Part shown: one piece after another, positions 9,692 through 19,610 of the stretch | Numbering within the stretch: the first letter of the stretch is position 1 | Layout: each line of letters begins with the position of its first letter | Origin: Chara braunii | Lineage: Eukaryota > Streptophyta > Charophyceae > Charales > Characeae | Reading direction: 5' to 3' | NCBI GenBank assembly: GCA_003427395.1 | Contig: BFEA01000045.1 | Span: 2,409,795 to 2,439,728 of the forward strand | Length of the DNA stretch: 29,934 bases | Notes under the pieces: generated by a model | Seen by the model: the letters and a program-made list of their open reading frames with translations, nothing else | The model's database searches: none | What the model was told of the DNA's origin: nothing | Position numbers and translations under genes: made by a program

Positions 9692-9692
<1 letters not shown>
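9426..9692. other. Pyrimidine-rich leader with spaced GGCTATGGC motifs
   Basis: CT-rich DNA is punctuated by GGCTATGG at 9432, 9514, 9559 and 9647. The first and last sit in small hairpins (CGGC-TATG-GCTGCCG; GGCGGC-TATG-GCCGCC). No coding signal is credible here. Confidence 0.6.

Positions 9693-9765
<73 letters not shown>
9693..9765. repeat. (CT)n microsatellite
   Basis: An almost uninterrupted run of about 36 CT dinucleotides lies in the leader of element 1. On the minus strand it is (GA)n, the transcribed sense. Confidence 0.95.
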
Positions 9766-9768
<3 letters not shown>

Positions 9769-9874
9769 GTTGTCTTCTTTGCAAATATGCGGCACCTCCG
9801 TCCGCAGCACAGCTATGGAGGACTTCTTCTTCTTCGGCGCACTTTTGCTATGGCGCGTGGAATAGCGGGAAACA

Positions 9875-9886
9875 GCTCTGATACCA
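9875..9886 (-). other. Primer-binding site for initiator-Met tRNA
   Basis: The minus strand reads TGGTATCAGAGC one base inside the 5' LTR. This is the well-known plant LTR-retrotransposon PBS complementary to the 3' end of initiator methionine tRNA. It fixes the orientation of the element and the inner edge of the LTR at 9888. Confidence 0.9.
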
Positions 9887-9887
9887 A

Positions 9888-10942
9888 TGTAATCAGACTC
9901 GCTTTCTTCTTCACTTCACATACATGCAAACAGATGTCAATCCACACTGGCCCGGTGCGCCCACACAAAGCTCAGAGATATTCAAGTCCAGGACACAGTT
10001 TGGATACAAACTCGCTTCCAACTGGCTATGGAGCCTGAGCGCTCACACATCCTCTGTCCGACACTGTATTCACACAACCGTTTGCACGCACTCGACTCTG
10101 GATCTCCCTGGATATCCCACGCACACAAACTCAATACAAAACACACACACACACTGAACTCTACCTCTAAGTTACAGCGGCTATGGCCACTCTTCTACTA
10201 CTGGCTATGGACGAACTATCTCCCTTCAGCCCACTTCAACCTCGGGCTTCTGTAGACCACCTCACATAAGACACCTGGACAGCGCTTCCGTATGGCTCAT
10301 GCAGGAATGAATGAATGGCTGGACACTGCCTCTTGATTTATACTTCTGTAAGTCGCTGATCTGCCGTTTTCCACCGGGCCCATGGTGCACACAATCTCTC
10401 ATGGTACTTGCTGACTGTACAAAGTGAGACTGGGACTGGGTACCGCTGACTAAGCGAAGTTGGAATCACCACTTGCCCACTTGCCTCTGGTCTGCTGTGA
10501 ATAATGTGAGAAAAACTCGAAAGGCCACTTCCGGACCTTCCGGAAGTCTGTGGACTTGGCCTTTCGGGACTGTAGCAGCTACGACCTTGACCTTTCAGGA
10601 CTGTAGCAGCTACAACCTTGACCTTTCAGAATTGCTACAGCTACGGCCTCTACACAACTATGACCCCTAGTGGACAGATCTACAGATCAAACCCCTACAG
10701 TTACACAGACCTACGGCAGGCAACAGTCAACTACCGAAACACAGGTCACGGGTTCAAATACACAGGGGTCGACTCGATACTGTACACGGGTGTGGTAAGG
10801 TCTAGGGATCGAGCCCTGGGATCTGCATCTGCTACTGCTAAGGTGAAAAGGGGTCGACTGGATACTGTACACGGGTGTGGTAAGGTCTAGGGATCGAGCC
10901 CTGGGATCTGCATCTGCTACTGCTAAGGTGAAAACTGTTTCA
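9888..10942 (-). repeat. 5' LTR of element 1
   Basis: The 1055-bp LTR matches 1630-2560. In element orientation it begins TGAAACAG at 10942 and ends TTACA at 9888, directly before the PBS. It is longer than its partner mainly because of an 85-bp tandem duplication (10765-10934) and a short insertion around 10275-10315. It should contain the element's promoter and polyadenylation signals, but I cannot point to a clear TATA box. Confidence 0.9.
10765..10934. repeat. 85-bp tandem duplication inside the 5' LTR
   Basis: The units 10765-10849 and 10850-10934 differ at about one base (GACTCGATAC versus GACTGGATAC). The left LTR carries a single copy, so the duplication arose after the element inserted, in this LTR only. 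Confidence 0.9.
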
Positions 10943-11800
10943 CGGGAGGCCAAGATTCTTTTATTTCCCCAATGTTTTTGCTCAAAAGACCAGCACAAAA
11001 TCTAAGCCCCTGATTTTTTGTTTGTGGCACTTCGTGCACAATTCTGAGCGCTAACAATTGCCACAGTCAACGCACTAATTTTTTTTTGTGCACCTCCAGT
11101 CCGATCCCGTGCGGCCAGCGAAATCTCTCAAGTAGTATTTACGATGTCGCCGACAAACTGGCACTTCCAAGCTGTGAACTACACCGGAGTTCGAACTTCG
11201 ATTCACATTATATGAAGTTGAACCACAACCCACATCCACACTACAACCCAAGTTTGAAATCCACCCAAGTTCGAACTACATCCAGGTCTGAAGACTGAGA
11301 ATCCCTATTCACATTTTTATTACAAAGTTATATATATATGAGCTCATTGGTGTATACTATACACTGTATAGCAATGAAAAATGCAAATGAAAGTCCAGAA
11401 AACTCCAATATTTGTTATCGATAAACGTGTGCCGGTGGCAGCTACACCGCAGCAAAAAATGGGAAGAGGGGTAGAAAGAAGTGGGGACGAGTCCAGGTGC
11501 ATTGAGCCTCACTGCTCGACACCTTGAGCACACACACACATTGACAGATTACATGAAATCCACACTGGAGTCCAGAGATGCAAAGTCCAGATATATGCGC
11601 AGCTTAGAAATTCCGACAATTATCGCAGTAAACAGTTTCGGAGATCCAGTCACCAAGCGCTCAACAGCGCAGAAGTCAGCAACCCAATACCAGCATCCTC
11701 ATCTAAGGTAGGTGACTCTCTTCTCTCTGGCTCACTCTCTCTTTCTTTCTCTCTGTCTTCTCTCTCTCTCTCTCTCTCTCTTTGTTTTTTGTTTTTTTTT
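10943..11800. other. Intergenic DNA beyond element 1; no gene recognised
   Basis: Because element 1 interrupts the 5' side of the GBP-like gene, this may be the displaced promoter region of that gene. It contains a TA-rich spot with a small palindrome (11330-11370), repeated AAGTTYGAA words between 11190 and 11270, and a TC-rich tract at 11718-11782. No coding sequence is supported. Confidence 0.4.
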
Positions 11801-11945
11801 GCAGGGAAAATGAGTAATAGCGAGATGACAATATCCAGATTGCACAATTACATTGAAAGCCAGAGAGTAACACCAATGGAGAATAGTAACACTGACAACC
11901 AAATGTCAAGGAGAGCTTGCTCTCGCCACCACCAACATAAGTCTC
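11801..11945 (+). other. Possible 3' splice site and small exon
   Basis: A long pyrimidine tract (11718-11802) ends in TTTTGCAG followed by GGAAAATGAGTAATAGC. This is an excellent acceptor on the plus strand, and the following 40-odd codons are open (NSEMTISRLHNYIESQRV). I cannot match the peptide to a family or find a donor or partner exon with confidence, so this is only a candidate. Confidence 0.2.
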
Positions 11946-12123
11946 CAGGTCCTTCTCCCTACTTCGCTCTCTGCGCCCAGCCTACTTCCTACACAACTAT
12001 TATCTGCCTACTAGTTGACAATGCAACTGTTGACGTCAGCAGCCCACAAAGTACTTGAAGATGTCGCCCAATGCAGACCATCGCCAATACCAGGTCTGCA
12101 CCTCACTGTAGTCCAAGCCCCAG

Positions 12124-12166
12124 CCAGCTATGGAGGCTGGGCTATGGCGCTGCCCTTGGCAGCGCC
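12124..12166. other. Two adjacent short hairpins
   Basis: CCAGC-N7-GCTGG at 12124-12140 is followed by GGCGCTGCC-CTT-GGCAGCGCC at 12146-12166, a perfect 9-bp stem with a 3-nt loop. Both overlap a GCTATGG word. The style resembles the hairpin series at the right end of the window. Confidence 0.7.
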
Positions 12167-12289
12167 CTGCTTCTTGCACGACCGCACGTGCGCAGCACCT
12201 TTCCCTTAGCGCACAGCAGCACAAAAGCCAATGCTCCAGCAGCGCAGCCGCACACACTGGCAAGTGCCTGAATGAGGCTCCAGGCAGCC

Positions 12290-12985
12290 GGCTCTTTCCT
12301 ATATGGATCTTTCTGATAGGCTTCCGCCAAGGATCGAGTTACATTGTCTGATATACGAAACTCATTCACTAGCGTGCCCAGATAATCTGCCCTTCGCAAT
12401 AGTGCATCAACCACTTTGTTGTACTCTCCCTTGATTGGATCAAGTTGATAGTCATACATGTCTATCACTTGAATCCACCGTTTGATTGAGTCACAGAGTA
12501 TAGGTTGTGTCTTGATCCAACGCAAAGTCTCATGGTCAGATCTCAAGTAGAAGAATCTGCCTCGGAGATACTGTCTCCAATGGACCAGCACTTTGTAGAG
12601 GGCATAGAGCTCACACTCATATGTGGGCTTTGCTAACTTCTGAGATGGCATCTTCTTTGATGGGCCTCAACTTTTTCCCCTCCTTTTGCGCAAGGACCGC
12701 GCCTATGCCATATTGGTTGGCGTCTGTGGTCGAATTGTACGTGTTCAACGAGCAGGTCACAGACAAAGGGCTGCTCAGGATCTGGAAGTTGACTTCGTAG
12801 CGTGTCAGAGCATACTTCAATTTCTTGAAGCTTGCTTCACACTCTTCGGTCCACTCCTAAGGGGTGTCAAGGCGAGTAAGATCCGTCAGTGGGGAAGCTA
12901 TAGTACTATAGTTTTTAACGAACGGATGATAGTAGCCCGTCATCCCCCAAAACGATTGGACCTCAGTAACAGTCCGAGGTCTGGG
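12290..12985 (-). pseudogene. RNase H and RT connection of element 2 (broken)
   Basis: The piece 12651-12290 encodes TYECELYALYKVLVHWRQYL, SDHETLRWIKTQ and VVDALLRRADY. The piece 12820-12617 encodes DANQYGIGAVLAQKEG. Together these are the four blocks of gypsy RNase H, split by a frameshift near 12640. After KDPYRKEPA the family similarity ends abruptly and the sequence becomes GC-rich unrelated DNA, so integrase and the 3' LTR are missing. An in-frame stop also lies near 12858. Confidence 0.8.
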
Positions 12986-13720
12986 CTAGTCTCGTATGCT
13001 GCCCGCTTTGGCATCGTCCGACCGCAACCCATCCGCAAAAATTTCATGACCCAAGTACAAGATCTTGGTGCGACCGAACTCGCATTTCTCCAAGTCGACC
13101 TTGTACCAGTGTTGTCTTAGGAGACCTAGAACTGTTTTCAAGTGCTCAGCGTGCTCCTCTACAGTCTTACTAAAAATAAGGATATTGTCGAGGTACACGA
13201 CGATAAACTTGTCTAAGTAATCATGAAAAATCCTATTCATTGCGTGCTGGAATAGTCCAGGGGCATTGCTCTGGCCAAAGGGCATTACCACAAACTCGTA
13301 CGGACCATACCTGGTCTGGAAAGCGGTTTTGTGCTGGTCCTCAGGTCTATCGGCAATTTGATGGTATCCATACTTTAGATTTATCTTAGCAAAGTACCGA
13401 CATCCCTGCACTCTATCCAGTAGGTCGTCGATGCGAGGTAGGGGCTCTGCTTTCTTTACGGTGATGGCATTGAGGCCCCTATAGTCAATGCACATCCTTA
13501 AGGTACCCCCATTCTTAGCAACAAATAGGACTGGAGCACCATAAGGAGAGGTACTAGGCTGAATTCATCCCTTCTCTGTGAGCTCTTTGAGCTGGCGGCG
13601 GAGCTCATCCATCTCCGCAGGAGACATCCTATAGATTCGTCCTCTAGGTACTTCGCTACCAGGGACAACTTTTATCGTGTGGACAACCTCCCTTTCCACC
13701 ACGTCTGTGGGTTCCTAACA
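12986..13720 (-). pseudogene. Reverse transcriptase of element 2 (YLDN box)
   Basis: The open piece 13495-12986 carries MCIDYRGLNAITVKKAEPLP, YFAKINLKYGYHQ, VMPFGQSNAPGLFQ and VVYLDNILIFSKT, then the KCEFG and YLGHEI blocks. Two catalytic positions are changed: the usual KIDL motif is KINL (Asp to Asn) and the YLDD box is YLDN (Asp to Asn). Both fit single G-to-A changes on the coding strand. Upstream text (RGRIYRMSPAEMDELRRQ region, about 13565-13640) continues the RT N-terminus after a stop near 13568. Confidence 0.85.
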
Positions 13721-13888
13721 AAGGTCTGAATACTGTGCGGCGGCTGCTTTTATCTCTAGGGGTGATTTTACGGCCTCCCCTTTCTCAGAGACAAAATGTG
13801 GGCTCCTAAAAAAGGTCTGAATACTGTGCGGCGGCTGCTTTTATCTCTGGGGGTGATTTTACGGCCTCCCCTTTCTCAGAGACAAAAA
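13707..13888. repeat. 91-bp tandem duplication in element 2
   Basis: The unit starting GTGGGTTCCT at 13707 is repeated from 13798 (GTGGGCTCCT) with very few differences and a period of 91 bp. As 91 is not a multiple of three it shifts the frame in the protease-RT linker. Confidence 0.9.
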
Positions 13889-14152
13889 CCAAGTACATGC
13901 CTTACTCGTGATTTTGTTTATAGTAGTTATAGAAGGAAGATGCACACATGCACCCGCAGTTTTCCGCTAGACTGCTAGCTTTAAACTTCTGCAGTCTAAT
14001 GGTTCTACCGTTGGGCAACTTGTGGATCATCACCTTTCTATCCCAATTGAATTTTGAGGTTGAGCAACCTCGGGGTAGCACATACCTAGCAGCATGTCGA
14101 ATGTTAGCCCGTCTCTGATAAGGAACGAGATTTTATGCCTCAGTTCCCCTCC

Positions 14153-14593
14153 TCAATAGGAGAAGGTGCAGACTACGTCCTTGACATAGTCTTGTACAAC
14201 CATGCGGTGCTTGCTGGCTAGCGTTGATGCGACAAACCTGTTGAGCCGCTGCACTTGGTCACCTAAGCGCAACCTATCCACACAAGCCTGACTGATGAAG
14301 TTTTGTGTAGAGCCTATGTCTGGGAAGGCACCCACTTTGCGGCCACCTACATCAACCTCTACCACAAAATGTTCACCCCTAGGACCTTTACTAATCATCA
14401 CCCAAGAGTCTCTGGGATCCTTCCCTGACCACTCAGTCTGTAACTCTTCTAGGGAGTCGGACACATCTCTCGAACATAGCATCGGTCGGTTTGAATGTGT
14501 CTGCGGGGTGATGGATGGGTCACTAGCCTTGGGCAACGCCTGAAGTGGGGAAGGCAACGTTCCCACTTCAGCACGAGTAAGAGCGGCTAACAC
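14153..14593 (-). pseudogene. Aspartic protease of element 2 (DIG active site)
   Basis: The segment encodes HFVVEVDVGGRKVGAFPDIG followed by STQNFIS. This is the retropepsin active-site region, but with Ile in place of the Ser/Thr of the D-[ST]-G triad. A flanking Ser-rich N-terminal linker precedes it. The frame stops at 14153, and the second conserved block (a relative of the LGMDW motif of element 1) is only dimly visible further on (about 14040-14120). Confidence 0.7.
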
Positions 14594-14641
14594 TCCTACT
14601 GACCCGAGGTGTTTCCCTGCGAAGTGCTCGCAAAAGCACCG

Positions 14642-16065
14642 TCAGGGTTCGAAGATAAGCCCACCACTATGAGAGAGGCTACCTTCATCAGGCTTCGTGG
14701 TGACCTTCTTGCCTCGGCAAGTCCTGTACGTGTGGCCATAATTGCCACAATTCAGGCGAGTACCCCTAGCAACACGGTCCCTCCACACCTCGTAGTCTAA
14801 ACCAAGTTTTACCCATGCGGGCGTTCCTTGGTCGTCCTGACCCTTGGACTGGCCAACCTTCTGCTTCCCGGTCCCCCTAGTCTTTTCTTTGATAGGTGCC
14901 ACGACTCCCCCATCCGAAGTCTCGCTGGCCCTATCATGCTCTGTGTCTTCCCCATAGTTTGGGAAGTTGTCAATCTTAGTCGCCTGACCATCATGGTCCA
15001 CGAACATGAGTTGGCCTTTCTTCTTTCAGTCCTGGGGAAGTCTCTTCTTCCTACCATCTAACTGACCCTGATGAGCAGACCCAAGCTTAGCCTCAATGTC
15101 TAAGGCTTTCTTGCTGAACGCAGCGAAGCTATGGACATCAATGCTGGCCTCATCCACCAGTTTATTTTTGACATTTGTGGGCAGACATCTCAAATAATTT
15201 GCGAGGAGCACCTCCGGGTCATAGCGCACACCAGGTACTACAATCAAACGTTCTATGGCGTCTGTAACTTCGCGTACATTCCGGTACCTTTTGGAACAGA
15301 GACTGTTGATCACGTCAGTGGCCATCTAAGCCCCTTGAGGGTCATGCCACCTATTTTACACAGTCCGTACGAAATCTTCCAATGTCTGGGCCTGGGCCCA
15401 GGCATCGAAGTTCTGACCATAGCCCTGTTGCTGAACTAACCCGTTTAACCATCGTGCTGCCGATCCCTCTAAAAAGGAGGCAGAGACTATAACTTCCTGC
15501 TCTGGCCTTGTGACCTTGTGCCTCACATAAGTGGGCACAATCCTCACCCAGGTATCCAAGTCGTCATCCTTCTTCTTGTCGCCAAAGAAGGGCTTAGGAC
15601 TCGGCAAGGGAATCTTGGGCATCCACAACATGGGTTGGATTTGCCCAGGTGATTGCTATAGCCACTGAGACAGGTTGCTGCGTGCTAACCTGAGCCTGTC
15701 CTGACGATGGCACTGTAGCTACCGCCGTTGTTAATGGTATAAAAGAAGTGGTAAGGACCTGACCACTAGCTGCTACTAAACCACCTGGAGGGGGCATGCC
15801 AAAAGAGGGCCCTACCGGCAACGACGTCAATGAGGGACCCGCAACCGAAGGGGGAGCTACAGCGTACTGAGGCTGCCTCATGATTGGACGAGGAGCCTAC
15901 TGTGCAACCAAAATTCACTTATGGCCTGCCATTAGTTCGGCCAGCACTTCCTGTTGTACGACTTACGTTTCTGCCACGCAGAGAAGCGAGCTACGCAGCG
16001 CCTGCATTGCAGGATCAAGTGCTGACCTGTCTAGTGCCTTTAGTTTACCTAGCTCCTACCTCCTG
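14642..16065 (-). pseudogene. Gag of element 2 (broken)
   Basis: The N-terminal part (15881-15594) is Pro/Ser/Ala-rich (MRQPQYAVAPPSVAGPS). Coding text seems to continue upstream to about 16060 with stops. A capsid block follows (15631-15356: PKPFFGDKKKDDDLDTWVRI, FLEGSAARWLNGL), then 15325-15026, then a charged linker ending in RLNCGNYGHTYRTC (15007-14642). The last is a CCHC knuckle whose first Cys is now Arg (CGC). At least three frameshifts separate the pieces. RNA binding would be impaired even if translated. Confidence 0.75.
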
Positions 16066-16069
16066 GCTC

Positions 16070-16100
<31 letters not shown>

Positions 16101-16120
16101 GTGAAAACAAATGCTCCAAT
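16066..16120 (-). mobile_element. Poly-A retroposon remnant next to element 2
   Basis: A run of 28 T on the plus strand (poly-A on the minus strand) is bracketed by the 8-mer GCTCCAAT at 16066-16073 and 16113-16120. This could be a short target duplication. The following 21 bases (GCTCCAATCTATTCGTGGGG) match the body of the intron retroposon (GCTCCATTCTATTTCTGGGG) at 17 of 20 positions. The two facts suggest different boundaries, so the exact structure is uncertain. Confidence 0.45.
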
Positions 16121-17245
16121 CTATTCGTGGGGAGCAGCACGTGCTGGGAACCGGGCCCAGCATCCCATTTCGAATTGTACAGATCATTGAGAATATTTGA
16201 GATCATTTGAGATATCAGGGCCATTACCCGGCTTTGGCTGAGAACAGTCTGTGAACACGATATGAATCAGAAGGCATGGATGAATCAGAAGGCATGGGAA
16301 GGATCATGAATATCTAATGACCTATTAAGGAACTACTCATGCAATAGGCTACCACAGAGGTCCTACGAATGCTCCAACCCTCAGGATCCCTAACAAGCCC
16401 TTCTAAGACTTTCCAACAGTCTTACTCCCTGCTGAGCTCTTCCAAGCCTCACGCCCCCACCCTGCTGGGTTACATGGCAACACAACTCGCCCCAGCTCCG
16501 ACCAGCGTCGTCCCAGCAGCAACCCTTGGCTGTCCCTTGGGATGCCCACTCCAAAGCATCCCTAGATCTCCTACCAGGCCTCACGCTCCTGCATCAGCAG
16601 GTTACGGGGCAACACCCCAGCACCGGCCAGCGTCGTTCTGGCATCGAACAGCCGCAGATCACTAAGTATTACAACATCGAAACCGCCTAAGATGGGTTGC
16701 TAAGAGTCCCTAGAGTCCTTAAGACATTCATAAGAACAACCGACTCTTTTATTCCATTATTCAAACTCTACCAAGTCACTAGAATATGTGTGTCAAAAAG
16801 CCTCCCAACCACGAATCAGATAGGTGTAACCTATTCAATCCACCTACGACCACCACCAGCATGGTTGTTTTCAGCACGAACCGAAGCTCTTCCACGCCTC
16901 ATGCTCCCATCAGGTTAGGTTACAAAGTTGCACCACCTTGCTCCAGCACCGACCAGCATTGCTCTAGTTACGACCCCTGATGACCACTGAGACTGCCCCC
17001 GCAAACAGCCCCCCAGAGCTCTCTACCAGGCCTCACGCCCCCACTAAGCTAGGTCACAGAGTTGCGCCACCTGGCTCCGACTCCGGCCAGCGTTGCTCCA
17101 GCATCGGTCTTCGAGGGCCACCGAATTTTCAACCTCCCTTCGCAGGATCACAGATGACTTGCCAGATAGCACCTGTTCCTACAACCCCCTCGAGAGGCAA
17201 ACCAAATGGAAAGAAATAGTAAACTGGATGATAGACTTATTCGAG
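16121..17245. repeat. Two-fold 451-bp duplicated segment built of 90-bp subunits
   Basis: An approximately 90-bp unit beginning near AGCTCTTCCAAGCCTCACGC and ending near GACCAGCGTCG occurs four times, diverged, at about 16434, 16562, 16884 and 17015. The spacing (128, 322 and 131 bp) shows that a pair of subunits has been duplicated as a block of about 451 bp. Open frames through it are rich in Pro, Ala and Ser and look like chance. I see no gene here. Confidence 0.7.
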
Positions 17246-17640
17246 AGAGATCGCCCCTCCCTCCCCCTACCCCTCCCTCCCTCTCCCTACCCCTCCCTCC
17301 CTCTCCCCCTCCCCCCTCAGCCCTACACTGCCTCCACCGAGGTGAGTTACCCACTCTCCCTCGATCCCAATATAGGACCAACCCACTACCCCCCTTTCCC
17401 CAGGAGCACGCAGTTCCCACCTAAAGCATGCCCCCCCCGCCCCTTGCCCATTTCTGCCTCCGCAGGGGCTGATGTTGACCCACGCACCAGCCCCTGCCCC
17501 AGAATAGCGCAACCCCCTACTCCGCCCCTACCCTCTTTGAGAAATTCACCCCCCACTTTGTGACGCCCTTGCAAGATAGAGCTCCCCCCACCCCCTTCCT
17601 ACCGTTTAACCCTCCGGGAACGATCCGATCCAGCCGACTA
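17246..17640. repeat. C-rich low-complexity tract
   Basis: From 17250 to 17320 the plus strand is dominated by CCCTCC units (poly-purine on the other strand). It is followed by further C-rich DNA to about 17600. Long open frames here encode only Pro/Leu or Gly/Glu runs and are not genes. Confidence 0.75.
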
Positions 17641-18032
17641 CAGTTATTGATGACACACTTACCAAAATGGCGTTCGCAATTTGGAAAACCAGGGCCTCTT
17701 CAAAAATATGCAATAACCCCATAGGATTTCTAAAATATGAATGAGAGAATCATAATTTTTTGGAACTTACGATGAAGAAAAGGAAGATGAGATTTTTTTT
17801 GGTTTTGCTGACGACGATGAACAACACCCTGCAGATGATGATGATGAGGATGATGGTGACGACCAACTCACCTACTGATGCAAAAGGCAAACTGTTACAA
17901 TGCCTTGAAGAGCAACATCTAATGATAACAAACTAATGATGATGATGGTAATGATGCGAATGAAGACCGAATGATGATGCTGATCATACTAAAGAGCATG
18001 ATGATGATGATGATGATGATGATGTCGGTAAT
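17641..18032. repeat. GAT-rich low-complexity DNA flanking element 3
   Basis: Repeated GAT triplets occur at 17813-17860, 17936-17955 and, as an almost pure run, 17998-18023. The LTR of element 3 begins ten bases after the last run. Nothing coding is seen. Confidence 0.75.
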
Positions 18033-18520
18033 TGTAACGCGCGCGAGGCAGAGGGAGAGCCGAGGGAGAGGAGAGAGAGAGGGAGAGAGGGAGAGAGGGA
18101 GAGAGTGAGAGCACACACACACACTCACTCACTCGACACGACCGAGGGTCGGACACTGACACAGTGGCCATGGCACAAAGTCGAACTCTTGGATTCCCGA
18201 ATGTCGAAACAGCAAGTCACACGGAGTACGAGTACAACAGCTGGAAATTGGTACGAGACTGGTCCTCGTACCGTACGGGGAGCCGGTATAAGTACCGGTG
18301 ACACGTACGGTACCAGGGGCATTTCTGCAAAGGCCCCGAGGGCAGAACTGAAAAATGCGGTATTTGAAAGTGGCGCCCGAATTGCAGCATGGCACCAGTT
18401 GTCCAAAATCCTACGGTACCAAAGGAGGGGTTTGGAAAAAGGGTGCCAGGACGAAAACGGGATGCAGCCGAAACAGCAAAAAGATAGATCAGGGATCGAG
18501 CCCTGGCGGAGTCCGTAACA
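18033..18520 (-). repeat. Probable 3' LTR of element 3
   Basis: In element orientation it starts TGTTACGGACTCC at 18520 and ends GCGTTACA at 18033, so its ends are short inverted repeats (TGTTAC/GTTACA) of the TG...CA type. A strong polypurine tract abuts the start. It contains a GA microsatellite with CA and CACT runs (18065-18135) and GTACGG/CCGTAC words (18265-18320). No matching copy is found on the other side of gag, so the call rests on ends, PPT and position after a chromoviral pol. Confidence 0.65.
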
Positions 18521-18540
18521 CTATCCCCTCCCTCTAGAAG
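18521..18540 (-). other. Polypurine tract of element 3
   Basis: The minus strand reads AGAGGGAGGGGATAG immediately before TGTTACGG. This near-pure purine run in contact with the LTR start is a textbook plus-strand primer and supports the LTR boundary at 18520. Confidence 0.75.
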
Positions 18541-19610
18541 GCAACGTCCAGGCTGCCAAAAATCATGAAGCAATGCTGAAATCTGTGAAGGACGGGACGG
18601 GGCCGATCACTGGTTAACAAGTCGAAAGGGAAGAGGGGTATAATGTGGGTGGCATGGGCTGCGGGAGTAAGAGGGAACAGGGTTTGGTACCGGTGAACAG
18701 AGTTGTCCTACTGATGAACTAGGGGGGGTTGCAGGGAACAGGGTAGTCCTACAAATGAACTAAAGGGACGGCAAGGAGCACGACAGACCTACTGATGAAC
18801 TAAGGGGACTGCATGGTTTGCTGTAGGTTAGGGGGGAACAGAGTTTAGGGAACAGGGAACTTCTATTCATGCTCTACTGGGTAAGGGACACGGTGTTCAG
18901 GAAAACAGGGTATTTCTATTGATGTTGTAGTGGGTAAGGGAAACAATGATCAGGGGAACAGGGGATCTGCTAATGATGTTCTACAGGGTTGTCAAAATCG
19001 GGAAAAATGAAAATGTTTGTTCAGGATGCAAGGGCTGGTGTGTTCGAAGGAGTCGGAGGCAGAATCTCATGTAGGAACAAAGTGTCCAAGTGTCTTGAAA
19101 GGGGGTCTGCAGCGGTCTTGATCAGGTCTTTGGAGTAGGTGGTAGAAGAGGTCTTCAACGACTGCGATAGGTAGAAGTCCAAGAAGCGTGGTAGTAGTTC
19201 GAGTGTCAAAGTCCAAGTGCTAGGGTGCGTCCAGTACACGAACTGCAATGAGGTCTGATCAAGAAGCAAGGAAGGCGCAGACTGATGCAAACATCCATGT
19301 CACAAGTCGTTGCTCTAGTAAGTCCGCGAGTCGGGATGCCGGCCGATGAAACAACATGGTGGCCAAACCAGCTGCATAATCTCCATGAACAGTGACGCAA
19401 CAGGCCATCGTCCTCGTGCGCTTGCCATTAGACCCTTTATCGCCGGCGTCACGCAGGTTCACAAGCATTGGACAAGAGAGACAAGGTAGTGGAGAGGACA
19501 TATGGGACAAGGCTAGGCGAGGTCAAGGGGAGGGTGGATTGGGTTCAAGGGTGTGTGTAGAGCGGGGTTGCGAGGTTGTAGCAAGGTTTATGCCGTAGTT
19601 ATGTAGGTAT
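18541..19610 (-). other. 3' untranslated region of element 3 with degenerate repeats
   Basis: Between the pol stop and the PPT lies about 1.07 kb without conserved coding blocks. From about 18690 to 18990 an approximately 60-bp degenerate unit recurs (GGAACAGGGT...CTACTGATGAACTAAGGG), five or so times. A minus-strand open frame at 19290-19021 (SLKTSSTTYSKDLIK) has no family I recognise. Long 3' UTRs of this kind are known in chromoviruses. Confidence 0.55.

Larger units (their letters stand above)
1630..10942 (-). mobile_element. Element 1: nearly full-length decayed Ty3/gypsy retrotransposon
   Basis: The element is 9.3 kb and reads right to left. Two related direct repeats (1630-2560 and 9888-10942) form its LTRs; each begins TG and ends CA. 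An initiator-Met PBS lies just inside the right LTR and a purine-rich tract just inside the left one. Between them, in minus-strand order, are a long 5' UTR with minisatellite and CT repeat, gag with an intact CCHC knuckle, aspartic protease, RT, RNase H, integrase and a chromodomain-like tail. The integrase lying after RT-RNase H identifies Ty3/gypsy rather than copia. Stops, frameshifts and a damaged RT catalytic box show that it cannot be autonomous. Flanks GGGGG (left) and CGGGA (right) do not give a clean target duplication. Confidence 0.9.
12290..16070 (-). mobile_element. Element 2: truncated Ty3/gypsy remnant
   Basis: In minus-strand order I see a Pro/Gln-rich gag N-terminus, capsid block, damaged zinc knuckle, protease, RT and RNase H. 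There is no integrase, chromodomain or LTR on either side. The left edge joins GC-rich DNA near 12290 and the right edge meets a 28-T run at 16073. The RT is close in wording to that of element 1 (MCIDYRGLN, LPRIDDLLD) but not the same copy, so this is a related lineage. It has frameshifts throughout and a 91-bp internal duplication. Confidence 0.85.

Noticed and set aside
9122-9881. Long plus-strand open frames (up to about 250 codons) rich in VNAL and SLSLS repeats
   Set aside because: They come from the 12-bp minisatellite and the CT microsatellite; several frames are open at once and no conserved domain is seen.
1625-10947. Target-site duplication of element 1 (GGGGG versus CGGGA)
   Set aside because: Only three of five bases agree and all are G, so it is not convincing.
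17093-17574. Proline-rich and glycine-rich open frames
   Set aside because: Low-complexity C-rich DNA; both strands are open, with no start context or domain.
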